The notes under the pieces were generated by a model that saw only the letters and a program-made list of their open reading frames with translations, searched no databases and was not told the origin of the DNA. From Nitratireductor aquibiodomus NL21 = JCM 21793 (GTDB taxonomy: Bacteria > Pseudomonadota > Alphaproteobacteria > Rhizobiales > Rhizobiaceae), in NCBI RefSeq assembly GCF_000615975.1, contig NZ_BAMP01000018.1, positions 1-59,048 of the forward strand: a DNA stretch of 59,048 nt. The letters run 5' to 3'. This document shows positions 10,954 through 20,663 of this stretch, in pieces. How positions within the stretch are numbered: position 1 is the stretch's first letter; every line of letters begins with the position of its first letter. The translations under genes and the position numbers were made by a program.

Positions 10954-11687
10954 GGAATTTCCATCTGTTGTCTGCTGACAAGTTCAGCGAATTGCTCCGC
11001 TTCACGCCTCCGAAGGTCCCAAACTCACTGTCGTACGCGCGGCCGCTGCGGTTCACCGGGAGTGCAACCCCACCGGTCCGCCTTTTCTCGCCTGTTGTTT
11101 TGCTACCCGCGCGCCGAGAGGCCATACGCTCCCGGTTTCGCAACGCTTCACTACTCGAGCAGCTCAAACGCGCGTACAGAGTTTCAAGATCAAATTACGT
11201 CGAACGCGAACCGGCTGTTTTGGAATTCCCCGATCGGACCAGGCAAAAGGCCATCAAAGTCAGGCCGTTTCGGGATACACACAGCAGTATTCTCTGCGTC
11301 GGAAAACGGATCATCTAAAGAACGCAAAGCACATGTCAGACATGCAAGCCGCATGAACACCCCGACACTTTGGCAAAAACATAATTGAAAGATGCGGTTA
11401 TGAAGCAGTTGTTTTGGGTATTCTTACCGAATTGCGGGCTCGACGATACTGTATGAATTACCCGGCGCCTGTATCAGGCCTGCGCGGGATTGCCAGATTC
11501 AGGAACCTATCCCAAAATGCGGGCCGCTGCACCGGCAGCCTTCAATGCCGTTCCGTGCCGTCGACTCTAGAGGCAACCGCACGTGGCATCGGTTCCTGCG
11601 GAATGAATGATGGCCCAAGCAGATTTCCCGCCACAAAACACGCTCAACGCATTATGGTGTCTCTGCTTCGTAGGAGGAACGCTCTGC
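10954..11687. other. 734-base gene-free stretch between giant OMP gene and mccA
   Basis: I see no coding sequence with family features here; the plus-strand ORFs lack ribosome sites and read like random GC-rich code. It must hold divergent promoters for the OMP gene and mccA. Bases 11190-11460 are AT-richer than the neighbourhood and contain the perfect odd palindrome CATGTCAGACATG (11332-11344), a possible operator. The mccA side has a 14-base string GTCGACTCTAGAGG (11560-11573) identical to part of a common cloning-vector polylinker; see findings. Confidence 0.5.
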
Positions 11688-13643
<1,956 letters not shown>

Positions 13644-13669
13644 ACTCGCGCACACGTAAAGGCGCCCTG

Positions 13670-13708
13670 CGTTCAGGACCCGGCCCGTTTCAGACCGGAT
13701 CCTGAACG
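13670..13708. terminator. Hairpin between convergent mccA and Sel1 gene
   Basis: CGTTCAGGA (13670-13678) pairs with TCCTGAACG (13700-13708), with an inner CCGG-containing loop. It lies 27 bases after the mccA stop. No long T-run follows, so it may act as a bidirectional barrier or mRNA end stabiliser. Confidence 0.5.
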
Positions 13709-13729
13709 TTCCGCCCCCCGGCATCAGCA

Positions 13730-13996
13730 TCAGTGCATCGTCATCCATTCACGGGCATCGCGCAGCGCCCTGGCCAATTCCGGCTTGGACATGCCGGCGG
13801 CCAGTTCCGAGCGCAGCTCCGCAGCGCGCTCGGAGCCCTTGATGGCTGCAATGTTGAACCATTTGTGCGCGGCCACCAGGTCGACATCGCAGTCGCGGCC
13901 GGTCGCATACATCATTCCAAGTTGAAACAGCACGTCGGCCTGGGTGGACGAACCAGCCGTACCGAAGCCTGCTTCCTGAACGTCGTAACGTGCCAT
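13730..13996 (-). CDS. Short Sel1-repeat (SEL1/TPR-like) protein
   Basis: An 88-aa protein with one clear Sel1-like repeat, ADVLFQLGMMYATGRDCDVD followed by LVAAHKWFNIAAIKGSERAA, matching the family pattern of AxxxLGxxYxxGxGVxxDxxxAxxWFxxAA. There is no signal peptide or membrane segment, so it is likely a cytoplasmic protein-binding scaffold. Single-repeat proteins of this size recur in Hyphomicrobiales as conserved proteins of unknown role. It is convergent with mccA. The upstream 570 bases are gene-free and AT-rich. Confidence 0.75.
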   Translation of the reverse strand: MARYDVQEAGFGTAGSSTQADVLFQLGMMYATGRDCDVDLVAAHKWFNIAAIKGSERAAELRSELAAGMSKPELARALRDAREWMTMH

Positions 13997-14568
13997 AATC
14001 CAAGATCCCTGTTTTTCTCCCGAGAGCCTTTGTTCTTGCCCTTCCGGGCCAGCCCTTCGATGCTTTCGAGAATGCAGGGTGCGGCTGAAATCGCCGTTAA
14101 ATCTTGTGCTTAATTAGAAGAAAACAAAGTTCAAATTTTCAGTAAATGCCTGATTTTGTTAAGCATCGCAAACCCGCAGGGCATCGGGATTTCAGTGGCG
14201 GGAGCCAGGCGAATTCGTTAACGCCGTTTGCAAGATTTCGTTAACCACGCCGCACGCTTGAAGAGACAATTTTCTGAAAATTCTAATTGTGCGCGGTGCG
14301 GTTTCGTCCCTTGCGGCGGGCAGAAAACCGGGCCGGCCACGGCCTTCTGCGCCGTTTCCCGCTGCATTCATACGGCTGCCGCCGTTCAGTCTCTCGCCCG
14401 ATCGGCGAAAATGCTCGAAGAGCGTAAGCCACGGCGCGGTGGCGATACTACCGCATCGTTCACACTGCTTCGGCTTTTGCCACGTTGCGGCCTGCCATCA
14501 CAAAAAGCGGTTGTATTACGTTTACGTTTGCGTAAGCTGAGCCCGCAACATCATTGGGAGGAAGACTG
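13997..14568. other. 572-base AT-rich intergenic stretch with GTTAAC repeats and a palindrome
   Basis: No gene is visible. TTCGTTAAC occurs twice in direct orientation (14214-14222 and 14237-14245), 23 bases apart, and more TTAA cores lie near 14098, 14111 and 14158. AATTTTC-T-GAAAATT (14268-14282) is a perfect odd palindrome. The second GTTAACC resembles the TTAACC half of CtrA sites in alphaproteobacteria, but proper TTAA-N7-TTAA spacing is not seen. The stretch serves as divergent promoter region for the Sel1 and DUF2147 genes. Confidence 0.45.
14516..14535 (+). promoter_or_regulatory. 20-bp dyad TTACG-N10-CGTAA upstream of the DUF2147 gene
   Basis: TTACGTTTACGTTTGCGTAA ends 33 bases before the DUF2147 start codon. 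It shares 17 of 20 positions with the site at 23638-23657 upstream of the ETF-QO gene when that is read on the minus strand. The long-spaced symmetry suits a MerR-family dimer, such as the LiuR regulators of acyl-CoA catabolism; which protein binds is inference. Confidence 0.4.
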
Positions 14569-14913
14569 ATGATTGGCAGAGTTGTTTTGAGCGGTGCCGC
14601 GCTGCTTCTGGCTTGTGGCGTTGCCATGGCCGACCCCATTGAGGGGAACTGGAAGACGGAATCCGGCGCGACGGCACAGATTGCGCCATGTGGCGGCTCC
14701 TATTGCATCACGCTGAAAAGCGGCAAGCACGCCGGCAAGAAGATCGGCACGTTTCAGGCTGCCGGCGGCAGCAAGTATACGGGCAAGATCACCGATCCGG
14801 CCAACGACAAGACCTATTCCGGCAAGGGCACGCTCTCCGGCAACAGCCTGAAGATGGGAGGCTGCGTGCTCGGCGGCCTGATCTGCCGCAACCAGACCTG
14901 GTCGCGTCTCTAG
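14569..14913 (+). CDS. Secreted DUF2147-family protein
   Basis: A 114-aa exported protein. Residues 1-21 are a signal peptide (VVLSGAALLLACGVAMA, cut before DPIEG). The mature part starts with the family hallmark GNWKTE and continues with CGGSYCITLKSGKHAGKKIG and TYSGKGTLSGNSLKMGGCVLG, small beta-rich units with four cysteines likely to form disulfides. DUF2147 proteins are periplasmic or outer-membrane-associated beta-proteins of unknown function. ATG 14569 follows GGGAGGAAG, so the longer frame start upstream is not used. A palindromic 20-bp site lies just upstream. Confidence 0.85.
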   Translation: MIGRVVLSGAALLLACGVAMADPIEGNWKTESGATAQIAPCGGSYCITLKSGKHAGKKIGTFQAAGGSKYTGKITDPANDKTYSGKGTLSGNSLKMGGCVLGGLICRNQTWSRL

Positions 14914-14972
14914 GGCAGGCGTCATCCAGATCGTTAGCCTCAGATTGAACACAGCCCCCAGTCAGAGCCTTT

Positions 14973-15000
14973 CACGCCCTTCCTCCCTGCGGAAGGCGTG
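14973..15000. terminator. Hairpin between convergent DUF2147 and LysR genes
   Basis: CACGCC-CTTCC pairs with GGAAG-GCGTG with one bulge around TCCCTGC. It sits 59 bases after the DUF2147 stop and 8 bases before the LysR stop, and may terminate transcripts from both sides. There is no clear U-run. Confidence 0.4.
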
Positions 15001-15007
15001 GGGGGGC

Positions 15008-15916
15008 TCATTCTGTGATCAGACCTTCACTGCGCATTTGTGCGAGAATGATCTCATGTGCGCGTGATTGCAGTGCGGCTTCGGCCTGCGCCCCGATGGC
15101 AAGCGGCTCGCGGCTGCAGACGAAATACGGATACCAGGCCGCACCCAGGCCGTGACTGATCTGTCCTAGCTGCGCATCGTCTTCTTCCGACAACAGGGAT
15201 TCGGGCACGTAGCCCCAGCCCAGCCCATCGCAGATCGCATCCTTGCCAAGCTCGAAGCTGCTGAGCGCGATGCGTTCGCTACCCATCGCGTCGAGGTGAA
15301 AGCGTTCGCGCTGCGTGCTGTCGAGATAGGTGATCTGCGGCAGGATGGCGAGATCATCGTCGGCGACGTAGCTCATGGAATGAAGCGGATGGCTCCGGGC
15401 CACCATCATGCGCATGCCAATCCGCGCAATGACACGACTGTAGAGCCCGGATGCCGGGCCGGCACGACCCGAAGCAATGAAATAGGCGATATCGAGCTGC
15501 CCTTCGCGCACCAGTTCAGGAAGCACATCGCTTTCCGCATAGCGCATGCTCAGCCGCACGTCCGGCCGCGCCCGGCGAATGGCCCGGATCACATGGCGCC
15601 AGAAGTTTTCCGACAGGACATCGTCGCGCCCGATCCTCAGTTCCCGGCGTGCAGTCTCACCACCGCGCGCGCAGCGCTCGATGATGCTGTTGGACAGCGC
15701 GATGATGCGGGCACAGTCATCCAGAATGTGCTCGCCCACCGGCGAGAGAGCAAGGCTGTTGCCGCGCCGCACGAACAACGCGGCCCCAAGCTCATCCTCA
15801 AGCGCCGCGATCGCCATACTGACCGTGGAGCGGTTGCGCCCAAGCTGGAGCGCCGCTCCCGAGATGGAGCCCGCGCGCGCCGCAGCCACGAAATACTCCA
15901 GATAATCCAGTCTCAC
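15008..15916 (-). CDS. LysR-family transcriptional regulator
   Basis: A 302-aa LysR regulator. The N-terminal winged helix-turn-helix reads YLEYFVAAARAGSISGAALQ and RNRSTVSMAIAALEDELG, followed by the linker helix and an effector-binding periplasmic-protein-like domain from about residue 90 (ELRIGRDDVLSENFW). The start is GTG at 15916, since the LysR fold begins immediately and no ATG precedes it in frame. It is divergent from the SMR efflux pair, with 99 bases between, the classic layout for a LysR protein that controls its neighbour and itself. The effector is unknown. Confidence 0.88.
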   Translation of the reverse strand: MRLDYLEYFVAAARAGSISGAALQLGRNRSTVSMAIAALEDELGAALFVRRGNSLALSPVGEHILDDCARIIALSNSIIERCARGGETARRELRIGRDDVLSENFWRHVIRAIRRARPDVRLSMRYAESDVLPELVREGQLDIAYFIASGRAGPASGLYSRVIARIGMRMMVARSHPLHSMSYVADDDLAILPQITYLDSTQRERFHLDAMGSERIALSSFELGKDAICDGLGWGYVPESLLSEEDDAQLGQISHGLGAAWYPYFVCSREPLAIGAQAEAALQSRAHEIILAQMRSEGLITE

Positions 15917-16015
15917 GGCAAAGCTTCTTCGTCAAAAATCCTGTCGCTCAGCGATTTTCCATACGTGAAATGGGCGGATATCTCAATCGAGTGACATAAA
16001 ACTTGATCTGACAAT

Positions 16016-16366
16016 ATGAGGTCGAAATTGCACTGGTTCTATCTGATCGCTGCGGTCTTTGCAGAAGTGGTCGGGACCACACTCATGAAACTCCTGGTAT
16101 CCGGCGGCGCGCTTCTTCAGGGAACGCTGGCGGCGATTGCGATGATCGGCATCGCCTATCTCTTTCTGGGGCGCGCAACGCTGCGCATACCGGTCGCGCT
16201 TGCCAATGCGTTCTGGGAAGGGTTCGGCATGATCCTGATCGCCCTCACCTCCCTCTACCTTCTCGGCGAAACGATCTCGCTGATTCAGGGCGTCGGCATC
16301 GGTGTGGCGCTGCTCGGGATCGCTGTGATCAACTATGGTCACCACCAGCAGGGTGAGACACGATGA
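16016..16366 (+). CDS. Paired SMR-family efflux subunit, MdtJ-like
   Basis: A 116-aa four-helix small multidrug resistance protein. The essential helix-1 Glu is present in FAEVVGTTLMK, and ANAFWEGFGMILIALTS in helix 3 is like MdtJ. It overlaps the next SMR gene by four bases (ATGA), so the two are made together, as in heteromeric pairs such as MdtJI (spermidine export) or EbrAB. Such pairs assemble into an antiparallel heterodimer in the inner membrane, driven by proton import. The substrate is unknown. No strong ribosome site is seen ahead of ATG 16016. Confidence 0.83.
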   Translation: MRSKLHWFYLIAAVFAEVVGTTLMKLLVSGGALLQGTLAAIAMIGIAYLFLGRATLRIPVALANAFWEGFGMILIALTSLYLLGETISLIQGVGIGVALLGIAVINYGHHQQGETR

Positions 16367-16680
16367 GCATCTGTATGGGTTATGTCCTGGGATCGGTGGC
16401 GCTCGACATCCTCGCCAATCTGGCGCTGGAGAAATCGAACGGTTTCGCACGCAGGGGCTGGGGAACCGCTGCCGTCCTGCTCATCATGGCGGCCTTCGCG
16501 CTTCTGGCGCTGGCCGTCACCGGCATGGACCTCTTTATCGCCTATGCGGTGTGGGGCGTGCTTTCGATCCTCGGAACGGCGCTGGCCGTCTGGCTCGTCT
16601 TCGGTCATCGGTTCAACCTGACGAGCTGGCTGGGTGTGGGCATTCTCATCCTCGCCATCCTGTTGATACGGCTCGGATAA
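16363..16680 (+). CDS. Paired SMR-family efflux subunit, MdtI-like
   Basis: A 105-aa four-helix SMR protein, the partner of the preceding gene. LANLALEKSNGFARRGWG is like MdtI (ANVFLKFSDGFRRK), and AYAVWGVLSILGTALA is the usual helix 3. At the position of the membrane-embedded carboxylate it reads VALDILAN, so the nearly invariant Glu is replaced by Asp while the first subunit keeps Glu. The acidic charge is kept but proton affinity may differ. The coding region ends ten bases before a strong hairpin at 16690-16720. Confidence 0.83.
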   Translation: MSICMGYVLGSVALDILANLALEKSNGFARRGWGTAAVLLIMAAFALLALAVTGMDLFIAYAVWGVLSILGTALAVWLVFGHRFNLTSWLGVGILILAILLIRLG

Positions 16681-16689
16681 ACAATAAAA

Positions 16690-16720
16690 CAGGGCGGACG
16701 CCCCAAGGACGCCCGCCCTG
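16690..16720 (-). terminator. Intrinsic terminator between SMR pair and GST gene
   Basis: CAGGGCGG (16690-16697) pairs with CCGCCCTG (16713-16720), extended by GGCG pairing in the loop. On the minus strand it is followed by GTTTTATTGTTTA, a good U-tract, so it ends the GST transcript; it can also stop the SMR transcript. Confidence 0.7.
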
Positions 16721-16742
16721 CCTGAAACGCACAAAACTGTCG

Positions 16743-17447
16743 TCAGCTGGAGCGCTGCCCGAAGAGAACTTTCTGGGCTTCCTTGTCCTCAGCGATATTG
16801 CGGCGATGCTCCTGACCGACCTCCAGCGCGCGCACGACCGCCGGCCGCGCCATGATGGTCTCGAACCAGCGCTTAAGGTTCGGAAAATCGTTGAGATCCT
16901 GCCCCTGCTGCTCATACGGCTTCACCCAGCCGATGCTCGCCATGTCGGCGATGGTGTAGTCATCGCCGGCAAGGAACGGCCGGTCTGCAAGGCGCTTGTT
17001 CATGACGCCGTAGAGGCGGTTGACCTCATTGGTGTAGCGCTCGATGCCGTAGGGAATTTTTTCCGGCGCGTAATTGCGGAAGTGATGCGCCTGACCGGCC
17101 ATGGGGCCGAGACCACCCATCTGCCAGAACAGCCACTGATCGACTTCAACGCGGGCACGCTCGTCGGCGGGATAGAACTTTCCCGTCTTGCGGCCGAGAT
17201 ACTGAAGGATGGCACCGGATTCGAACACGGAAATGGGCTCACCACCCGGACCTTCAGGGTCCACAATGGCCGGCATGCGGTTGTTCGGCGCGATCTTGAG
17301 GAAGGAGGGCTCGAACTGCTCGCCCTTGCCGATGTTCACAAAGTGCACATCGTAGGGCAGCCCGGTTTCCTCAAGAAAAATGGTGATTTTCCAGCCGTTG
17401 GGCGTCGGCCAGTAGTGAAGCTCAATCGGCTTGGTCTGGGTGGTCAT
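16743..17447 (-). CDS. Glutathione S-transferase, YghU/Ure2p-like (nu class)
   Basis: A 234-aa cytosolic thiol transferase. The N-terminal thioredoxin-like domain contains YWPTPNGWKITIFLEETGLP, with the TxNGxK pattern of YghU/Ure2-type GSTs that bind two glutathiones and act as disulfide-bond reductases. NNRMPAIVDPEGPGGEPISVFESGAIL carries the cis-Pro and the ES pair that holds glutathione. The C-terminal helical domain follows (GPMAGQAHHFRNYAPEKIPYG). ATG 17447 has GGAGGC upstream; a longer frame to 17537 lacks a ribosome site. Confidence 0.87.
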   Translation of the reverse strand: MTTQTKPIELHYWPTPNGWKITIFLEETGLPYDVHFVNIGKGEQFEPSFLKIAPNNRMPAIVDPEGPGGEPISVFESGAILQYLGRKTGKFYPADERARVEVDQWLFWQMGGLGPMAGQAHHFRNYAPEKIPYGIERYTNEVNRLYGVMNKRLADRPFLAGDDYTIADMASIGWVKPYEQQGQDLNDFPNLKRWFETIMARPAVVRALEVGQEHRRNIAEDKEAQKVLFGQRSS

Positions 17448-17671
17448 GTGTCGTTGCCTCCAGGTGTTGGGCGCCGCGCGGTCGGGGAGGATCGCGGCGA
17501 TACCCGGGCAGGTAAGCACCATCTGCACACTTTGCAACGCGCTCGCTGATAAACGATCCGTTATCTGCCCATAATGGGGGTGTTAACACTGCTGAACCCT
17601 GGATGAATGCACCTCTCAGTCTCGGTTCAGTCCGCGTCTGCCAAAGTGATGGCGACACTGAGGACGAACCA

Positions 17672-17842
17672 ATGTTGATGCGCCGCTTTTCAATTGTCTG
17701 CCTGATCACCGCCCTCTTCGGCATGGGGCTCGCCATACTGGTCGCAGAGGCCGGCAGGCCTTCCGATCCCTGGCAGGACAACCGGCCGTTCTCCTGCTCC
17801 GCGGAGCAGGCCGCCCTTTGCGGCAGAACTGCGCTGCGCTGA
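17672..17842 (+). CDS. Small secreted or membrane-anchored protein, 56 aa
   Basis: An uncharacterised 56-aa ORF. It begins with Met-Leu-Met-Arg-Arg, then the hydrophobic FSIVCLITALFGMGLAILVAE, a signal peptide or anchor, then a short polar part with two cysteines (PFSCSAEQAALCGRTALR). GAGGAC about ten bases upstream serves as a modest ribosome site at ATG 17672. Immediately downstream lies a second small exported ORF (17868-18041), suggesting a two-gene unit. No family is recognised. Confidence 0.5.
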   Translation: MLMRRFSIVCLITALFGMGLAILVAEAGRPSDPWQDNRPFSCSAEQAALCGRTALR

Positions 17843-17867
17843 ACGAGACGAGTTGAGGTAAGAGACG

Positions 17868-18041
17868 ATGCGGACGGTCACACATATGGCCCGGGGATTG
17901 ATGTTTGCCGCCCTGATCGGCTCACCGCTGCTTGCGGTCCAGAACGTCCGTGCCGGTAATGAGAACATCATCGAAGGGGATTATGAACGCTCGAGCGGCG
18001 CCGGTCTCGTCCTGATGGTCAGCCTGAAGCGCTCGCGTTAG
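17868..18041 (+). CDS. Small secreted protein, 57 aa
   Basis: An uncharacterised 57-aa ORF starting MRTVTHMARGLMFAALIG and continuing SPLLAVQNVRAG, a signal peptide with a likely cut after VRA. The mature peptide is only about 28 residues (NENIIEGDYERSSGAGLVLM then VSLKRSR). GAGGTAAGAG precedes ATG 17868. It follows the 17672 gene after 25 bases and precedes amn by 46 bases. No homologous family is recognised; the pairing of two tiny exported proteins is the main evidence that they are genes. Confidence 0.45.
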   Translation: MRTVTHMARGLMFAALIGSPLLAVQNVRAGNENIIEGDYERSSGAGLVLMVSLKRSR

Positions 18042-18087
18042 ATCGGGTCGGGCCTTGAGAAGAAAAAGAATATCCATATAAAAGGCC

Positions 18088-19587
18088 ATGGAACATAGAA
18101 TATACCCTCAGCCCATTCAGACGATTTCGAGCCCCGAGCCTTTTGCCCGGAAAAGCTTTACCGATGCCCGCGAAGCCGTTGCGGCATTGAAGGCGCTCTA
18201 TGAGCGCAACACCGCATTCCTGCGCGATGCCTTCGCGCAGGTGGCCAAAGACGGCGAGAGCGACCGCCGCTTTCGCGCCTTCTATCCCGAAATCAGCCTT
18301 GCCACGGGCTCCTACGCCCAGATCGATACGCGGCTTGCCTATGGCCATGTGGCTGCGCCCGGCGTCTATGCCACGACAATCACGCGGCCCGACCTCTTCG
18401 ACGACTATCTGATCGATCAATTGAGCCTGGTCATCCGCAATCACGGCGTCCCCATCACCGTCTCCGAATCGGAAACACCGATACCGCTCCATTTTGCGTT
18501 CCTCCAGGACACTTATGTGGAGGGCTCGATAGCCGATCGGCTGAAACGGCCGTTGCGCGATCTTTTCGATGTGCCGGACCTCAACGCCACGGACGATCAT
18601 ATCGTCAACGGCACGCATGAGGCCCCGCCCGGCGAGCCCCTGCCGCTCGCACCCTTTACCGCACAGCGGGTCGACTATTCGCTGCACCGGCTTTCTCATT
18701 ATACGGCGACCGCACCGGCGCACTTCCAGAACTTCGTGCTCTTTACGAACTACCAGTTCTATATCGACGAGTTCTGCGCGCTTGCCCGCGAGATGATGGC
18801 CGAGGGCGGAAACGGCTACACCTCCTTTGTGGAGCCGGGCAATATCATCACAAAGGCCGGCGAGACGAGCCCGTCCGCCAGCGCCCTTGCCCGTCTGCCG
18901 CAGATGCCGGCCTATCACCTGACGCGTGAAGGACATGCAGGGATCACCATGGTGAATATCGGTGTCGGCCCCTCCAACGCCAAGACGATTACCGACCATG
19001 TGGCGGTGCTGCGCCCGCATGCCTGGCTGATGCTTGGCCATTGCGCGGGCCTGAGGAACACGCAGGCGCTCGGCGACTATGTGCTGGCACATGCCTATGT
19101 GCGCGAGGACCACGTGCTCGACGACGACCTGCCCGTCTGGGTGCCGCTGCCGGCGCTGGCGGAGGTGCAGGTGGCGCTTCAGGAAGCGGTGGCCGAGATC
19201 ACTGGACTTTCCGGCTATGAATTAAAGCGCATCATGCGCACCGGAACAGTCGCCACTATCGACAACCGCAACTGGGAACTGCGCGAACAGCGCGGACCGG
19301 TGCAGCGCCTCTCACAATCCCGCGCAATCGCGCTCGACATGGAATCGGCCACGATTGCCGCCAACGGTTTTCGCTTTCGCGTCCCCTATGGCACGCTGTT
19401 GTGCGTTTCGGACAAACCGCTGCACGGTGAGCTGAAGCTGCCGGGCATGGCCACCGATTTCTACAAGAGGCAGGTTTCGCAACATCTCAAGATCGGCATG
19501 AGGGCCGTAGAAAAGCTTGCAGCCATGCCGCCGGAACGGCTTCATTCGCGCAAGTTGCGAAGCTTTTTCGAGACCGCCTTCCAATAG
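18088..19587 (+). CDS. amn: AMP nucleosidase
   Basis: A cytoplasmic enzyme that splits AMP into adenine and ribose 5-phosphate and regulates adenylate level and purine salvage. At 499 aa it has the full two-domain length. The N-terminal regulatory domain contains FYPEISLATGSYAQIDTRLA; the C-terminal nucleoside-phosphorylase-like catalytic domain contains GITMVNIGVGPSNAKTITDH, the loop HCAGLRNTQALGDYVLAHAY and DMESATIAANGFRFRVPYGT, whose Glu/Asp bind ribose. ATG 18088 follows AAAAGG. It appears monocistronic or continues into the next gene 56 bases on. Confidence 0.95.
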   Translation: MEHRIYPQPIQTISSPEPFARKSFTDAREAVAALKALYERNTAFLRDAFAQVAKDGESDRRFRAFYPEISLATGSYAQIDTRLAYGHVAAPGVYATTITRPDLFDDYLIDQLSLVIRNHGVPITVSESETPIPLHFAFLQDTYVEGSIADRLKRPLRDLFDVPDLNATDDHIVNGTHEAPPGEPLPLAPFTAQRVDYSLHRLSHYTATAPAHFQNFVLFTNYQFYIDEFCALAREMMAEGGNGYTSFVEPGNIITKAGETSPSASALARLPQMPAYHLTREGHAGITMVNIGVGPSNAKTITDHVAVLRPHAWLMLGHCAGLRNTQALGDYVLAHAYVREDHVLDDDLPVWVPLPALAEVQVALQEAVAEITGLSGYELKRIMRTGTVATIDNRNWELREQRGPVQRLSQSRAIALDMESATIAANGFRFRVPYGTLLCVSDKPLHGELKLPGMATDFYKRQVSQHLKIGMRAVEKLAAMPPERLHSRKLRSFFETAFQ

Positions 19588-19643
19588 CCCGAAAATGCGG
19601 TTAGGCGCTGCTGCATCGAGACGGAAACAATGGGCGCGAGGCA

Positions 19644-20663
19644 ATGAAGAGACCGAGAATCGCATCAATGCTGCCGGCCTTTCTGGCCATCGGCGTGGTT
19701 CTGGTGTCTTTTCCGCTGGTCGCCGGTTTCTGGGGCAGGCTGCACCCTGCCCTCGATTCCATGGCGCATTTTCGCATTCACCTTGCCGTGCTGATCGCTC
19801 TTCTGGCCGCACCCCTGCTTTTTGTGAAAGGCTGGCGTCAGATCGGTGCGGCGGGAACCGTGCTTGGCATTGCAACGCTCAGCGCAACACTGCTTCCCGT
19901 TCAGGCGTCCACCGGTTCGGCAAGGGCCGGAGAGGCAGACGCGCCGGCGGCACGGTACAGGCTTCTGCAACTCAACCTGCGATATGACAATGCAACTCCC
20001 AAGCAGGTCTTTTCACTGATCGGCCGCACCAAGCCCGACATCGTCACGCTGAACGAAGTCTCGCGCATGTGGGTGGAAGAGCTGAAGTTTCTCGAAGCCG
20101 CGTATCCCTATCGCGTGATCTGCCCGCCGCCGGCGCGCATCGGCGGGGTTGCCATTCTCTCGCGCCGGCCCTTCGCCGACCCGTCCGCCTTTGCCTGCTA
20201 TGACCGCGGTTCGATGGCCGTGGCGACGGTTCGGCTTGGCGCGGATGCGGTGGAGATCGGCACGCTGCATCTCGGCTGGCCCTGGCCGTTTGAACAGCAT
20301 CGACAGGTGGGGCGTGTCGCGCCTGTGCTCGAACGCCTCCCCGATACCGCCATTCTGGCCGGCGACCTGAACGCAACCCCATGGAGCGTGACGGCCCACC
20401 TTGTGGCGGCAGCCGGGCGGCTGGATCTCTTGCCTGGGGTCGGTCCCACATGGATGAAGCCGATCGTGCCCGAAAGCCTCCACCGGCTCGTGGGGCTGCC
20501 GATCGACAATCTGTTCACCAAGGGCCGGATCGTGCCATTTTCGGTCGAGCGGCTGGAGGATGTCGGCTCCGATCACCTGCCCGTTCTGCTTGAATTCGGC
20601 ATCATGCCCGGCAATGAGCCGGCCGAGGTGATCGAAGTGAAGCTCGCCAGAAACGGAAACTAG
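19644..20663 (+). CDS. Membrane-anchored endonuclease/exonuclease/phosphatase-family protein
   Basis: A 339-aa protein with three N-terminal hydrophobic helices (residues ~7-29, ~45-63, ~69-88) followed by a DNase I-like metallohydrolase domain. Catalytic blocks are LQLNLRYDN, the metal-binding Glu in VTLNEVSRMW, GTLHLGWPWPF, the GDLNATPWS loop and the terminal GSDHLPVLLEF with the active His. It resembles YafD-type proteins, with the active site probably outside the membrane; the substrate could be a phosphodiester lipid or nucleic acid. The stop codon TAG (20661-20663) lies on the junction with repeat copy 2, so the C-terminal few residues may be secondary. Confidence 0.8.
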   Translation: MKRPRIASMLPAFLAIGVVLVSFPLVAGFWGRLHPALDSMAHFRIHLAVLIALLAAPLLFVKGWRQIGAAGTVLGIATLSATLLPVQASTGSARAGEADAPAARYRLLQLNLRYDNATPKQVFSLIGRTKPDIVTLNEVSRMWVEELKFLEAAYPYRVICPPPARIGGVAILSRRPFADPSAFACYDRGSMAVATVRLGADAVEIGTLHLGWPWPFEQHRQVGRVAPVLERLPDTAILAGDLNATPWSVTAHLVAAAGRLDLLPGVGPTWMKPIVPESLHRLVGLPIDNLFTKGRIVPFSVERLEDVGSDHLPVLLEFGIMPGNEPAEVIEVKLARNGN

